Source of the DNA: Bacillota bacterium
Lineage (GTDB): Bacteria; Bacillota; Clostridia; Saccharofermentanales; DTU023
Reading direction: 5' to 3'
Assembly: GCA_023388605.1 (NCBI GenBank)
Contig: JAEWFX010000050.1
Coordinates: 1 to 27,337 of the forward strand
DNA: 27,337 nucleotides
Shown piece by piece: positions 8,312-16,458 of this stretch (positions are counted from its first letter, which is position 1; every line of letters starts with the position of its first letter). Both the position numbers and the translations under genes were made by a program. Under the pieces are notes generated by a model, which saw only the letters and a list, made by a program, of their open reading frames with translations, was not told where the DNA came from and searched no databases.

Positions 8312-9266
8312 TAAGTTGCGCTCTAATCGCAGCCTGAGCCAAGTGCTCACGGTTTTATTGGGACTGGTGATCATTTGCTTGGTTTTCGGCAAGTTGAATC
8401 CACAGTTTTTTTCGGGAAAAAACATCGGCAATCTATTGCGGCAGATAGCGCCTATCCTATTGATCGGCGTAGGTCAATCATTTGTGTTGATCACAGGTAA
8501 CATCGACCTATCTATCGGTTCGGTCATCGGTATGAGCTGTATGATCTCAGCGACATTGATGACCAGAGGCATTACTTCGACGGTGGCTGTACTTATTACG
8601 CTCGCCATCTGTCTTGTCATCGGTTTGCTGAATGGTGTTTTAGTCTCCATATGTAAGTTGCCGCCTTTCATCGCCACTCTTGGTACGATGACGATCGGAC
8701 GCGGTATAGCTCAGATAGTCAACAATAATTACAATACGGACTCCATCGGTCAAGCTGGTGAGAGTTATCAAAACTTTTTCTACTACGGCAAACACTTAGG
8801 TATCTATAATTCGGTGTGGATAACTTTAGTCGTCTTCATCGTCCTCGCTGTTTTACTTTCCTACACTAAATTAGGTAGACATATCTATGCTGTCGGCAGC
8901 AATATCGAAGCTGCGCGCTTATCTGGTGTCAGTGTCTTTAAGACTACTACCATCGCCTATGTGATCAGTGCTTTTTTGGCAGCCTTAGCAGGTTTGATTA
9001 TGACTGCTACCAGCGGCATGGGTACGATGGATGCGGGTACATCCTATGAGTTATACGCCGTAGCAGCTTCGGTTATCGGTGGTGTATCAACACTAGGTGG
9101 TCACGGCATCATCATCGGCACTGCTATCGGTGCTTCGATTTGGGGTGTGTTGCAGAACGGCTTGCAATTCGCAGGTGCACCGGTAGCCATCCGTAACATC
9201 ATCATAGGTGTTGTGGTCATCGTCTCAGTTCTTTTGGATATTCTATTGCGCAGACGCAATAGCTGA
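8295..9266 (+). CDS. Sugar ABC transporter permease (RbsC type)
   Basis: This 323-residue membrane protein belongs to the BPD_transp_2 permease family of ribose-type importers. It has about eight to ten hydrophobic segments and the family landmarks NIGNLLRQIAPILLIGVGQ, GNIDLSIGSVIG, PPFIATLGTMTIGRG, GSNIEAARLSGV and a late GGVSTLGGHG region. A basic N-terminus (KKIGDKLRSNR) and basic C-terminus (LRRRRNS) face the cytoplasm. It overlaps the ATPase gene by 17 bases and has an AGAGG site inside it, indicating translational coupling. The sugar cannot be read directly; the downstream D-lyxose isomerase-type enzyme suggests a pentose or related rare sugar. Confidence 0.95.
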   Translation: MKKIGDKLRSNRSLSQVLTVLLGLVIICLVFGKLNPQFFSGKNIGNLLRQIAPILLIGVGQSFVLITGNIDLSIGSVIGMSCMISATLMTRGITSTVAVLITLAICLVIGLLNGVLVSICKLPPFIATLGTMTIGRGIAQIVNNNYNTDSIGQAGESYQNFFYYGKHLGIYNSVWITLVVFIVLAVLLSYTKLGRHIYAVGSNIEAARLSGVSVFKTTTIAYVISAFLAALAGLIMTATSGMGTMDAGTSYELYAVAASVIGGVSTLGGHGIIIGTAIGASIWGVLQNGLQFAGAPVAIRNIIIGVVVIVSVLLDILLRRRNS

Positions 9267-9311
9267 TAGCTCTTTGATCTTCATCGAGCAATTTCAACTT
9301 AGGAGGAATAT

Positions 9312-10307
9312 ATGAAAAAATTCAAGATGCTCAGTTTGGCGTTAGCCCTGATCATGGCTCTATCTTTGATGGTAGGTTGTTCCAAAAAAGATACAGCTAC
9401 TACAGAAAAAGCTGGCGACACAACCGCCGCTCAATCTGGACAGGCTGAAGCTCCCTCTGAAGGTGAGATCAATGTCGCTTTGGTCACCATGGATCAGATG
9501 GATCAACACTGGGTAAATCTGCACAAAGGTGCAGAAAAAGCAGTTCAAGAATTAGGCGGTGTCAAGCTGCAGTGGATTGCTCCCGATGTCAAGGATGACA
9601 ACAAACAGATCGAGTGCGTCAACAACGCAGTTGCTGGTGGTGCTCAAGTATTGATGGTCGCAGCCAATGGACCTGACGCTATCACTTCTTCTCTAAAACA
9701 AGCACAAGCTGAAGGCGTAAAGATTATCTATGTCGACTCTCCAGCTAATCTGGATGCTTTGCAGACCTTATCTACAGATAACGTAGCAGCAGGTAAGACA
9801 GCTGGTGAAGAAATGCTCAAAGAACTGAAAAGTCGCGGTGTCACCTCTGGAACCATCGGTATCATCAGCGTCAACACCTCGACTCAATCAGTCGTCGATC
9901 GTGAAAATGGTTTCCGTTCAGCCTTTGAAGGTACTGAGTTCCAGATTTTAGAGACACAGTACAGCGAAGGTGATGCTACCAGATCACAAGATGCTGCTAC
10001 CAACTTTATCACTCAGGGTGTCGTCGGTCTCTTCGGAACCAATGAAGGTACAACAGTCGGCGTCGGTAATGCCATCAAGGAAACTGGTGATCAAGTCGTA
10101 GGTATCGGTTTCGATAAATCTGACAAGATTTTAGAGATGATCGAAGGTGGCTATCTGCTCTGCACCATGGCTCAGAACCCTGACAAGATGGGTTATGAAG
10201 GTATCAAAACTGCCATCGAAGCCATGAAGGGCAACGAACCCAAAGAAAAGAATGTAGACACAGGTGTCTCCGTCATCAACAAAGACAACGCCAAAGATTT
10301 CAAATAA
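9312..10307 (+). CDS. Sugar-binding lipoprotein of the ABC importer (RbsB type)
   Basis: This 331-residue protein is the extracytoplasmic substrate receptor of the importer. It has a lipoprotein signal peptide ending in the lipobox LMVGC, with Cys23 as the lipidated residue, followed by a T/A/E-rich tether to about residue 50. The periplasmic-binding-protein-like I fold then begins (INVALVTMDQMDQHWV), with characteristic segments KGAEKAVQELG, VLMVAANGPDAI, YVDSPAN, GTNEGTTVGVGNAI and VVGIGFDKSDKILEMI. It has a strong AGGAGGAA ribosome site 45 bases after the permease, and is followed by an intrinsic terminator, which fits the usual excess of binding protein over the membrane subunits. The ligand is unknown. 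Confidence 0.94.
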   Translation: MKKFKMLSLALALIMALSLMVGCSKKDTATTEKAGDTTAAQSGQAEAPSEGEINVALVTMDQMDQHWVNLHKGAEKAVQELGGVKLQWIAPDVKDDNKQIECVNNAVAGGAQVLMVAANGPDAITSSLKQAQAEGVKIIYVDSPANLDALQTLSTDNVAAGKTAGEEMLKELKSRGVTSGTIGIISVNTSTQSVVDRENGFRSAFEGTEFQILETQYSEGDATRSQDAATNFITQGVVGLFGTNEGTTVGVGNAIKETGDQVVGIGFDKSDKILEMIEGGYLLCTMAQNPDKMGYEGIKTAIEAMKGNEPKEKNVDTGVSVINKDNAKDFK

Positions 10308-10330
10308 TCTGTGCCGTAATTTAGTTAAGT

Positions 10331-10362
10331 ACTCCGCCTGCTGTTGTGGGCGGAGTTTTTTC
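10331..10362 (+). terminator. Intrinsic terminator after the binding-protein gene
   Basis: A perfect 8-bp GC-rich stem (ACTCCGCC at 10331-10338 with GGCGGAGT at 10349-10356) and a 10-base loop are followed by a T-rich tract. It lies between the binding lipoprotein and the isomerase, whose start codon is only about 20 bases downstream. Expression of the isomerase therefore needs read-through or a promoter inside this short gap, which I do not see. Confidence 0.85.
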
Positions 10363-10382
10363 TAGCAAAAATCGAGGGAAAT

Positions 10383-11063
10383 ATGAAAAGAAGTGAAATT
10401 AATCGAGCTCTCAAAGAGATGGAACAAGCGATCAAACAGCATGGTTTCGTCTTGCCGCCTTTCTGCAATTGGGATCCAGAACAATTTGCTGATCTCGGAT
10501 CTGAATATACAGAGATTATGGACAATAAATTAGGTTGGGATATTACAGACTATGGCTTGGGTGATTTTGAAAAAGTTGGTTTTTCGCTGATCACATTGCG
10601 CAATGGCAATCAACAGATGCCGGACAAATATCCTAAGTCCTATGCAGAAAAATTGATTTTTCTTAAAGATGGACAACATTCTCCCATGCATTTTCATTGG
10701 CACAAGATGGAAGATATCATCAATCGCGGTGGGGGTAATCTCTTGATTAGATTATATAATTCCGACAGCGAAGAAGGTATCGATAAAAACACCGATGTCA
10801 CTGTGCACAAGGATGGACGTACTTTTACAGTACCAGCTGGTACACAGATTAAGCTAGAGCCGGGTGAGAGTTTGACTATTCAACCTCTGTTATATCATGA
10901 TTTCAATATTGAAGCTGGTACAGGCGATGTCTTGATCGGTGAAGTCAGTCAGTGTAATGATGATGATAACGACAATAGATTCTTGCACGAGATGGGCAGA
11001 TTCCCCGCCATCGAAGAAGACGAAAAGCCGTACCGATTATTATGTTTTGAATATCCGAGGTAA
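10383..11063 (+). CDS. D-lyxose isomerase-type cupin sugar isomerase
   Basis: This 226-residue protein matches the D-lyxose ketol-isomerase family (EC 5.3.1.15, cupin fold). These enzymes interconvert D-lyxose and D-xylulose, and often D-mannose and D-fructose. The metal ligands are visible: His103 and His105 in HSPMHFHWHKMED, Glu110, and His172 in LLYHDF. The N-terminal segment SEINRALKEMEQ and the WDITDYGLG pattern fit the family, as does the length. I chose the ATG at 10383, preceded by GAGGGA, over the in-frame TTG at 10344, because the extension would be translated from inside the terminator loop. It follows the importer and precedes a D-2-hydroxyacid dehydrogenase, so it probably acts on the imported sugar. 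No sugar kinase is present in the window. Confidence 0.88.
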   Translation: MKRSEINRALKEMEQAIKQHGFVLPPFCNWDPEQFADLGSEYTEIMDNKLGWDITDYGLGDFEKVGFSLITLRNGNQQMPDKYPKSYAEKLIFLKDGQHSPMHFHWHKMEDIINRGGGNLLIRLYNSDSEEGIDKNTDVTVHKDGRTFTVPAGTQIKLEPGESLTIQPLLYHDFNIEAGTGDVLIGEVSQCNDDDNDNRFLHEMGRFPAIEEDEKPYRLLCFEYPR

Positions 11064-11069
11064 GTAGTG

Positions 11070-12029
11070 ATGAAAAAGATAGTTGTTCTTGATGGTTATG
11101 CCACAAACCCTGGCGATGCTTCTTGGGAGCCTTTGCAGCAATTAGGTGATGTCAAAATCTATGACGATTCTAAGCCTGAGCAGGTTTTAGAACGTCTTCA
11201 GGGAGCACATATTGCCTTTACGAATAAGACACCGCTATTGGGTGATACATTAGAACAACTACCTGATTTGGAGTTCATCGGAGTTTTAGCCACTGGCTAC
11301 AACATCATAGATATCAAAAGAGCACGTGAACTCGGTATCGAAGTTGCCAATGTACCTGATTACAGCACAGAGGCAGTAGGTCAATACACTATGGCTCTAT
11401 TATTAGAGGTATGTCACCACATCGGTGAACACTCGCGTTCGGTACATGAAGGCAAATGGACCAATAGCAAGTATTTCACTTTCTGGGATTATCCTTTGAT
11501 CGAACTATCAGGCAAGACTATTGGAATGATCGGTTTCGGTGCCATCGGACGTGCAGCTGCTAAGAGAGCAAAAGCCTTCGGACTTGAAGTCATCGCCTAC
11601 AATCGTTCGCGTTGTGCGGAAGGAGAGGAGTTGGCTGAATATGTGGACGATATCGATGAACTCTACCGCAGATCTGATATCATCTCCATCCACTTGCCGC
11701 TAAATGAACACAGTCGCGGCATGATAAATGCAGAGGCGATCGCTCAAATGCGAGATGGCGTTATCATCATCAACACTGCACGTGGCCCCATCGTCGACGA
11801 AGCAGCGGTAGCCGAAGGACTCAGACAGGGTAAGATCGGATACTTAGCTACTGATGTCGTCTCAGTAGAACCCATCAGAGCAGACAACCCCTTGTTGTCA
11901 GCACCTAATACCATCATTACACCGCATATAGCTTGGGGACCGACAGAGACCAGGATGCGCTTGATTGAATGGTCTGCAGATAATCTCAAAGCTTATCTGG
12001 CAGGCAAACCGCAGAACATCGTCAATTAG
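11070..12029 (+). CDS. D-2-hydroxyacid dehydrogenase (hydroxypyruvate/glycerate dehydrogenase-like)
   Basis: This 319-residue NAD(P)-dependent oxidoreductase has the two-domain D-isomer-specific 2-hydroxyacid dehydrogenase layout. A substrate domain at both ends contains GVLATGYNIID. The Rossmann domain has GMIGFGAIGRAAAKRAKAFG (from about residue 152). The catalytic triad is Arg238 in NTARGPIVDE, Glu267 in DVVSVEPI and His286 in ITPHIAWG. The overall pattern (VVLDGYATNPGDASWEPL, FWDYPLIELSGKTIG) resembles glycerate dehydrogenase/hydroxypyruvate reductase. An in-frame GTG lies 3 bases earlier at 11067; I prefer the ATG, and both are served by GAGG at 11057-11060. It is 6 bases downstream of the isomerase and so in the same transcript. 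The true 2-oxoacid substrate is not deducible. Confidence 0.9.
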   Translation: MKKIVVLDGYATNPGDASWEPLQQLGDVKIYDDSKPEQVLERLQGAHIAFTNKTPLLGDTLEQLPDLEFIGVLATGYNIIDIKRARELGIEVANVPDYSTEAVGQYTMALLLEVCHHIGEHSRSVHEGKWTNSKYFTFWDYPLIELSGKTIGMIGFGAIGRAAAKRAKAFGLEVIAYNRSRCAEGEELAEYVDDIDELYRRSDIISIHLPLNEHSRGMINAEAIAQMRDGVIIINTARGPIVDEAAVAEGLRQGKIGYLATDVVSVEPIRADNPLLSAPNTIITPHIAWGPTETRMRLIEWSADNLKAYLAGKPQNIVN

Positions 12030-12036
12030 GCCTCTA

Positions 12037-12065
12037 TTGTTTTATAATTTTATGATGTTTATAAT
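12037..12065 (+). promoter_or_regulatory. Promoter of secD-secF
   Basis: TTGTTT at 12037-12042 and a perfect TATAAT at 12060-12065 are separated by exactly 17 bases, about 35 bases before the secD start. A second TATAAT at 12043-12048 has no good -35 partner. The ribosome site GAGGAAGGA follows. Confidence 0.6.
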
Positions 12066-12100
12066 TATTCAGTTATTAACTGTAGAGGAAGGATTGTCAC

Positions 12101-13429
12101 ATGGCTAGAAAAGGCTTAGCAAGAAAGGGTGTCAAAGGAAAGAAAATCACCTTTTTCATCATTCTCGCTTTATTGGTAGTCTCAGTCTTGATTACCATAT
12201 TTGGTGTAGATCTACCATTCACTAAAGAAGATGGCTCACAGATAAGGCTGCGAGGCATCAAAGAAATTCGTTTTGGTATAGACATCAGAGGTGGTGTAGA
12301 AGCTATTTATGCTCCCAAAGATTTTGAGGGAACTCCCACTGAAGATCAGATGAACGCAGCAGCTGCTGTTCTCAATAAACGTTTGGATGATCTGCAAATT
12401 CTCGACCGTGAAGTTGTCACAGTCAAGGCTAGCAATCGCATCATCGTCCGTTTCCCATGGAAATCTGAAGAGAAGAATTTCAACCCCGATGAGGCACTTA
12501 AGGAATTAGGTGAGACAGCCTACCTCAGCTTCAAAGGCCCAGATAATGAAGTTTTCTTAGATGGTGGCATGGTAGAGCAAGCTACTGCAGTCTACAATGA
12601 GCAGACTAAGCAGCCAGTTGTCTCTTTGAAATTTAAGCCGGAAGGTCGTGAAAAACTCAAGGAAGCTACCACTAAGTTCCTCGGTCAAGCGATGACCATC
12701 AACCTAGATGAGACTGTTATATCTAAGGCTACTATTCGTGCTGTGCTCGATGAGGGTTCAGGTGTGATCGAAGGTAATTTCACCCGTGAAGAAGCTTTGA
12801 GCCTAGCACAGAAAATCAATGCTGGTGCTCTGCCTTTTGCCTTGACAGCCATCAATTCTCGCACTATCAGTCCCAAACTGGGAAGCGATAGTCTGCGCGT
12901 TATGACTATGGCTGGTGCCCTCGCTTTTGTTTTGATCTGTATCTTCATGCTCGTATACTATCGTCTGCCTGGTTTCGTAGCATGTATCTCATTGAGCATG
13001 CAGGTTGTAGGTATTCTCTTAGGTATCTCCATTCCGCAACAGACACTTACTCTGCAAGGTATCGCCGGTATCATACTGTCCATCGGTATGGGTGTCGACG
13101 CTAACGTCATCATCTCCGAGCGTATCCGTGAAGAAGCGAATAAGGGACAGTCGCTCCCCATGTTCTTACACTATGGTTTCACCAGAGCATTTTCCTCAGT
13201 AATGGATTCCAACGTCACTGTCGCAATCGCTGCGATTATCCTGATGTTGTTCGGTTCTGGTACCATCCTCTCCTTCGGTTATTCATTGTTGCTAGGAGTT
13301 GTACTTAACGGTATAACCGGTGTATGGCTAACTCGCTTGATGATCTCCTCACTATCCGCATACAGTTGTTTCAAAAATCCTGTTCTCTATGGCAGAAAAC
13401 GCAAGGTTGTTGAGGAGGTAGCAGCATGA
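12101..13429 (+). CDS. secD: Protein translocase subunit SecD
   Basis: This 442-residue membrane protein works with SecF to use the proton motive force to drive the late steps of Sec export. It has an N-terminal membrane segment (ITFFIILALLVVSVLITIFG), the family motif FGIDIRGGVEAIY, a large extracytoplasmic P1 region, and five C-terminal membrane segments. The conserved sequence SIGMGVDANVIISERIREEA near residues 326-345 contains the Asp implicated in proton coupling. The length is typical of clostridial SecD. Its stop overlaps the secF start in ATGA, so translation is coupled. No yajC is nearby. The basic N-terminus and the GAGGAAGGA site support the chosen ATG. Confidence 0.97.
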   Translation: MARKGLARKGVKGKKITFFIILALLVVSVLITIFGVDLPFTKEDGSQIRLRGIKEIRFGIDIRGGVEAIYAPKDFEGTPTEDQMNAAAAVLNKRLDDLQILDREVVTVKASNRIIVRFPWKSEEKNFNPDEALKELGETAYLSFKGPDNEVFLDGGMVEQATAVYNEQTKQPVVSLKFKPEGREKLKEATTKFLGQAMTINLDETVISKATIRAVLDEGSGVIEGNFTREEALSLAQKINAGALPFALTAINSRTISPKLGSDSLRVMTMAGALAFVLICIFMLVYYRLPGFVACISLSMQVVGILLGISIPQQTLTLQGIAGIILSIGMGVDANVIISERIREEANKGQSLPMFLHYGFTRAFSSVMDSNVTVAIAAIILMLFGSGTILSFGYSLLLGVVLNGITGVWLTRLMISSLSAYSCFKNPVLYGRKRKVVEEVAA

Positions 13430-14358
13430 AATCATTTAACTTCATCAAGAACAGTAAATATTTCCTCGGTATCTCTTTGAGCTTGATCATCGTCGGCATA
13501 TTGATTTGTGTTGTACGTGGTATTAAATTAGATATTCAATTCGCAGGTGGTTCGGTTATCGAGTATAGCTACAGTGGAGAGGTCTCTGAAAACGATGTAG
13601 CAGATATCGCATCCCAAACCTTGACTGAGCGAGAGGTCAGCATCCAAAAGACCGTCAACTTCGCTGATAATTCAACAAAGATGATCGTATCAGTCGCTGG
13701 TAACGAAGCTCTGAGCACAGAAGAGTTTTCTGCTCTGACTGACGCGCTCAACCAAAACTTCACCGATGCGAATTTTGAGATCTCCAGTTCAGACCTAGTC
13801 AGCCCTTCCATCGGTCATGAGATGTTGATGAATGGTTTGACTGCCCTATTGATCGCCTCAGTCTTGATCATCGGTTTCGTGTGGTTCAGTTTCCGCCGTA
13901 TGACTGGTCCTTCGGCTGGTGTCGCAGCTTTGATCGCCTTATTACACGATATTCTCTTCGCTTCTATCGCTTTCATGGTTGTAGGTGGAGCTATCAATGA
14001 GACGCTGATCGCAGTCATCTTGACCATCTTAGGTTTTTCAATCAACGATACCATCGTAGTCTACGATCGTATCCGTGAGAATATCTCTCTTACCAAAGGC
14101 TCCATGCCCTTAGTTGATTTGGTCAATCTATCGATCAGACAATCTTTTACACGTACTATCAATACCTCTTTGTGTATGTTAGTTGCAGTCGCTATCGCCT
14201 ATGGATTTGCCCTTGCTTATAACCTAGACAGCATCAAGGAGTTTGCTCTGCCAATGTTAGCAGGTATTATTTGCGGTACATTCTCTTCGATAGCCATCGC
14301 CAGTCCGCTGTGGGTATGGTGGAAAGTCAGAAATGGTCGTACGGGCTACGAACATTAA
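13426..14358 (+). CDS. secF: Protein translocase subunit SecF
   Basis: This 310-residue partner of SecD has one N-terminal membrane segment (YFLGISLSLIIVGILIC), the motif LDIQFAGGSVIEY, an extracytoplasmic domain and five further membrane segments. The conserved GFSINDTIVVYDRIREN lies in the fourth membrane region. The start codon overlaps the secD stop by 4 bases. A strong intrinsic terminator follows within about 30 bases, so secD-secF forms a closed two-gene operon. In Bacillus the two proteins are fused; separate genes are common in Clostridia. Confidence 0.97.
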   Translation: MKSFNFIKNSKYFLGISLSLIIVGILICVVRGIKLDIQFAGGSVIEYSYSGEVSENDVADIASQTLTEREVSIQKTVNFADNSTKMIVSVAGNEALSTEEFSALTDALNQNFTDANFEISSSDLVSPSIGHEMLMNGLTALLIASVLIIGFVWFSFRRMTGPSAGVAALIALLHDILFASIAFMVVGGAINETLIAVILTILGFSINDTIVVYDRIRENISLTKGSMPLVDLVNLSIRQSFTRTINTSLCMLVAVAIAYGFALAYNLDSIKEFALPMLAGIICGTFSSIAIASPLWVWWKVRNGRTGYEH

Positions 14359-14385
14359 AGATTTAATAAATGTATTATCTAGGAG

Positions 14386-14418
14386 ACCCGCTCACATACC
14401 TGAGCGGGTTTCTTATTT
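14386..14418 (+). terminator. Intrinsic terminator of the secDF operon
   Basis: A 9-bp perfect stem (ACCCGCTCA at 14386-14394 with TGAGCGGGT at 14401-14409) closes a 6-base loop and is followed by a T-rich tract (TTTCTTATTT). Confidence 0.88.
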
Positions 14419-14465
14419 AAATCTTAGTCAGTAATATATAGATAACTTATATTTAGGAGAAAAAT

Positions 14466-15698
14466 ATGAAAAAACTGTTATCTCTGACTTTGAGTATGTT
14501 TTTAGCTATTCATATATTGCTGGGTGGCACAGTGGTATCGGCTCAAGAAATGCATACCTTAGCAAACATAGATGAATTATCAGCTGCAGCTTACTTGGTG
14601 ATGGATGTCGATAGTGGTGAAGTGCTTTACAGCGACAATATGGACAGACAATTGCCGCCGGCCAGTATGACGAAGTTGCTCACATCTCTTACTTTGCTAA
14701 GCGACCCTGAATTCGATCCCGACAAGCCAGTAACTTTTTCTGAACATGCAGTAACTTTACCATCGTCTGAATCAGTCAATGCAGGTTATGAGATGGGTGA
14801 AACTACTTCAACCTATGCTGCATACAACAATATGATGATAGGTTCAGCCAATGATTGTGCACGTGCTCTCGCTGAAACCTATGGCGGCAGCGAGGAGGGT
14901 TTTCTAGAGAAGATGAATCAGAAAGCCGAGGAGATTGGTTGCACTAATACTTACTTCACTGATGTATGTGGTTTTAATAGCGGAGATCACTATACAACTG
15001 CAGAAGATATTGCGAAGATTTTAAAGGCCAATATGCAATATCCTCTTTATCGCGAGGTGGCTGCGAAGAAAATCTTCATTTCGCCAGCTACAGATGTGCA
15101 TACTTTTGATGGTTGGCATACTATGGCTAATACCAATAAAGTTGAAGAAGTGGCCAAAGACTTAGGCACTGAGTATTTCAAGAGTATCGATGGTGGTAAA
15201 ACTGGTTCTACCGGTGATGCTGGTGAATGCTTGATCGTGACAGCTACTACCAACGACGATCGCCACCTCACAGCGGTTATCTTCGATACTATGGTAAATC
15301 AATCGGGACAGCGTTCAATGTATAGTCGACAGGTAGCTGTTTACCGTCTTCTAGAAGCTGGGGCGGAAAAATTAGGTGTACCGGCTGTCGCTAATTCTCT
15401 AGAGGCAAAAACCGACAAATCTACAAAAACTGTAAGTACCGAACCTACGACAGTCCAGACTCAGCCTACGCAGCAACAAGTTGTCGATAATGGTGGTAAT
15501 GTTGAATTTTCGCGTTTCTACCGAATGCTCGAGATTCGTGGTTTCAAAGCACCATTCATAGTCTGGATTCTCGCTCCGTTGGTGTTGATCCTATTATTAG
15601 CGCTACTAATTCAGAAAATCAGATTACAGCAAGAGAGACATAGATCTACTATTATGTATCAGAGACTAAAACACATAGACCGCACTATGCGTCGATGA
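14466..15698 (+). CDS. Serine-type D-Ala-D-Ala carboxypeptidase (peptidase S11, DacF-like)
   Basis: This 410-residue low-molecular-weight penicillin-binding protein trims the terminal D-Ala from peptidoglycan peptides outside the membrane. It has a signal peptide with a likely cut after VSA26. The catalytic motifs are Ser67-x-x-Lys70 (ASMTK), Ser127-Ala-Asn129 (GSANDC) and Lys245-Thr-Gly247 (DGGKTGST). After the catalytic core (ending near 300) there is no obvious PBP5-type beta-sandwich domain. Instead there is a T/Q/V-rich linker (about 312-345), a membrane segment (363-383) and a basic cytoplasmic tail of about 27 residues. Family members normally have the extra domain and an amphipathic anchor, so this is a simplified architecture. 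The AGGAGA site fixes the start. A small lipoprotein follows 9 bases later. Confidence 0.93.
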   Translation: MKKLLSLTLSMFLAIHILLGGTVVSAQEMHTLANIDELSAAAYLVMDVDSGEVLYSDNMDRQLPPASMTKLLTSLTLLSDPEFDPDKPVTFSEHAVTLPSSESVNAGYEMGETTSTYAAYNNMMIGSANDCARALAETYGGSEEGFLEKMNQKAEEIGCTNTYFTDVCGFNSGDHYTTAEDIAKILKANMQYPLYREVAAKKIFISPATDVHTFDGWHTMANTNKVEEVAKDLGTEYFKSIDGGKTGSTGDAGECLIVTATTNDDRHLTAVIFDTMVNQSGQRSMYSRQVAVYRLLEAGAEKLGVPAVANSLEAKTDKSTKTVSTEPTTVQTQPTQQQVVDNGGNVEFSRFYRMLEIRGFKAPFIVWILAPLVLILLLALLIQKIRLQQERHRSTIMYQRLKHIDRTMRR

Positions 15699-15707
15699 GG
15701 TAAAGGA

Positions 15708-16325
15708 ATGAAAAAAAGCAGTTGGATTTTAGGATTGTTGTGTGCATGTATGTTGCTGACTAATTGCACTGTTCACAATCACTACTACGAAGTTAACCGA
15801 GATGATGCGAAGAATACAGAAATGCTGGTGCCAGAGCAAAAGACTACAGAGGCGACCACAACCGTTACGACTACTCAAGCCAGTGCTAAAGAGGATACTA
15901 GCTTCGCAGAAGTAGACAAGGAATTCGCAGAAAAAATTGAAGCTCCAGAGGCAGTGACGAAGTACTTAGCTTCAAAAGATGCTATGACTAACAAGGCCAG
16001 TTTAGGAACAGACAAATCAGATCTGATCAAGAGCCTCAATCTCGGTGAACGTAAATTAGCTTATAAATTCAAACATCTGGAAGGTAATTATTTGTTAGAC
16101 ACCTTTAAGGTAGATAATAAAGGTAATTATAAGTTCAATCTACATGCAGGCCAGGGAGTATTTGATCTCGAGTTGATCAAAGAGGATGGCAAGACTCCAT
16201 ACAAACAGAGCAAGATCAGCGATGAACATCCAGAGCTGACTCTAGAACCTGGCACATATTACTTACGTGTTTTATCTGAAGGCTGTGATTCAGCAGCAAT
16301 TGTCATGGTGCGCACTGACAAATAA
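15708..16325 (+). CDS. Small surface lipoprotein with a C-terminal beta-rich domain
   Basis: I do not recognise a named family for this 205-residue protein. It has a lipoprotein signal peptide with lipobox LLTNC, lipidated at Cys20. A T/A/E-rich tether follows (about 35-70). The C-terminal 110 residues look beta-rich, ending in LTLEPGTYYLRVLSEGCDSAAIVMV, which resembles pre-peptidase C-terminal-type sandwich domains; that resemblance is pattern-based only. It starts 9 bases after the D,D-carboxypeptidase and should share its transcript and location on the outer face of the membrane. No clear terminator follows it before the rplM promoter, only a T-rich run. Confidence 0.8.
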   Translation: MKKSSWILGLLCACMLLTNCTVHNHYYEVNRDDAKNTEMLVPEQKTTEATTTVTTTQASAKEDTSFAEVDKEFAEKIEAPEAVTKYLASKDAMTNKASLGTDKSDLIKSLNLGERKLAYKFKHLEGNYLLDTFKVDNKGNYKFNLHAGQGVFDLELIKEDGKTPYKQSKISDEHPELTLEPGTYYLRVLSEGCDSAAIVMVRTDK

Positions 16326-16351
16326 TTTTATAATTTTTTACGCTAAATATC

Positions 16352-16386
16352 GAGAGAAACAGAGAAAAACAGAGAAAAACAGAGAA
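16352..16386 (+). repeat. Short A-tract tandem repeat, 10-base period
   Basis: Two exact copies of AGAGAAAAAC (16361-16370 and 16371-16380) are flanked by one degenerate and one partial copy. The A-tracts recur at about one helical turn just upstream of the rplM -35 box, so the DNA may be intrinsically curved and help promoter activity. It is too short to be a CRISPR array. Confidence 0.6.
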
Positions 16387-16399
16387 TTAACATTAAATG

Positions 16400-16428
16400 T
16401 TGACATGTTATTGCTGATTCATTATATT
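16400..16428 (+). promoter_or_regulatory. Promoter of rplM-rpsI
   Basis: A perfect TTGACA (16400-16405), a 17-base spacer and TATATT (16423-16428) form a near-consensus vegetative promoter. The predicted start is near 16435, leaving a leader of only about 24 bases with an AGGAGGA ribosome site. A perfect inverted repeat AACATT-A-AATGTT (16389-16401) abuts the -35 box. Confidence 0.8.
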
Positions 16429-16458
16429 TGAACAGCATCAAATTTTAGGAGGAAAAAC

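Noticed and set aside
10344..10382. Upstream TTG start of the isomerase
   Set aside because: It lies in the loop of the terminator hairpin and adds residues not expected in the family. The ATG at 10383 is preceded by GAGGGA and places the metal ligands at the positions known for D-lyxose isomerase.
16352..16386. CRISPR-like short repeats
   Set aside because: The units are 10 bases long without spacers and are limited to about three copies. They are better read as phased A-tracts near a promoter.
16406..16458. Possible L13 autoregulatory RNA leader
   Set aside because: The promoter predicts a leader of only about 24 bases, too short for a structured ribosomal-protein leader.
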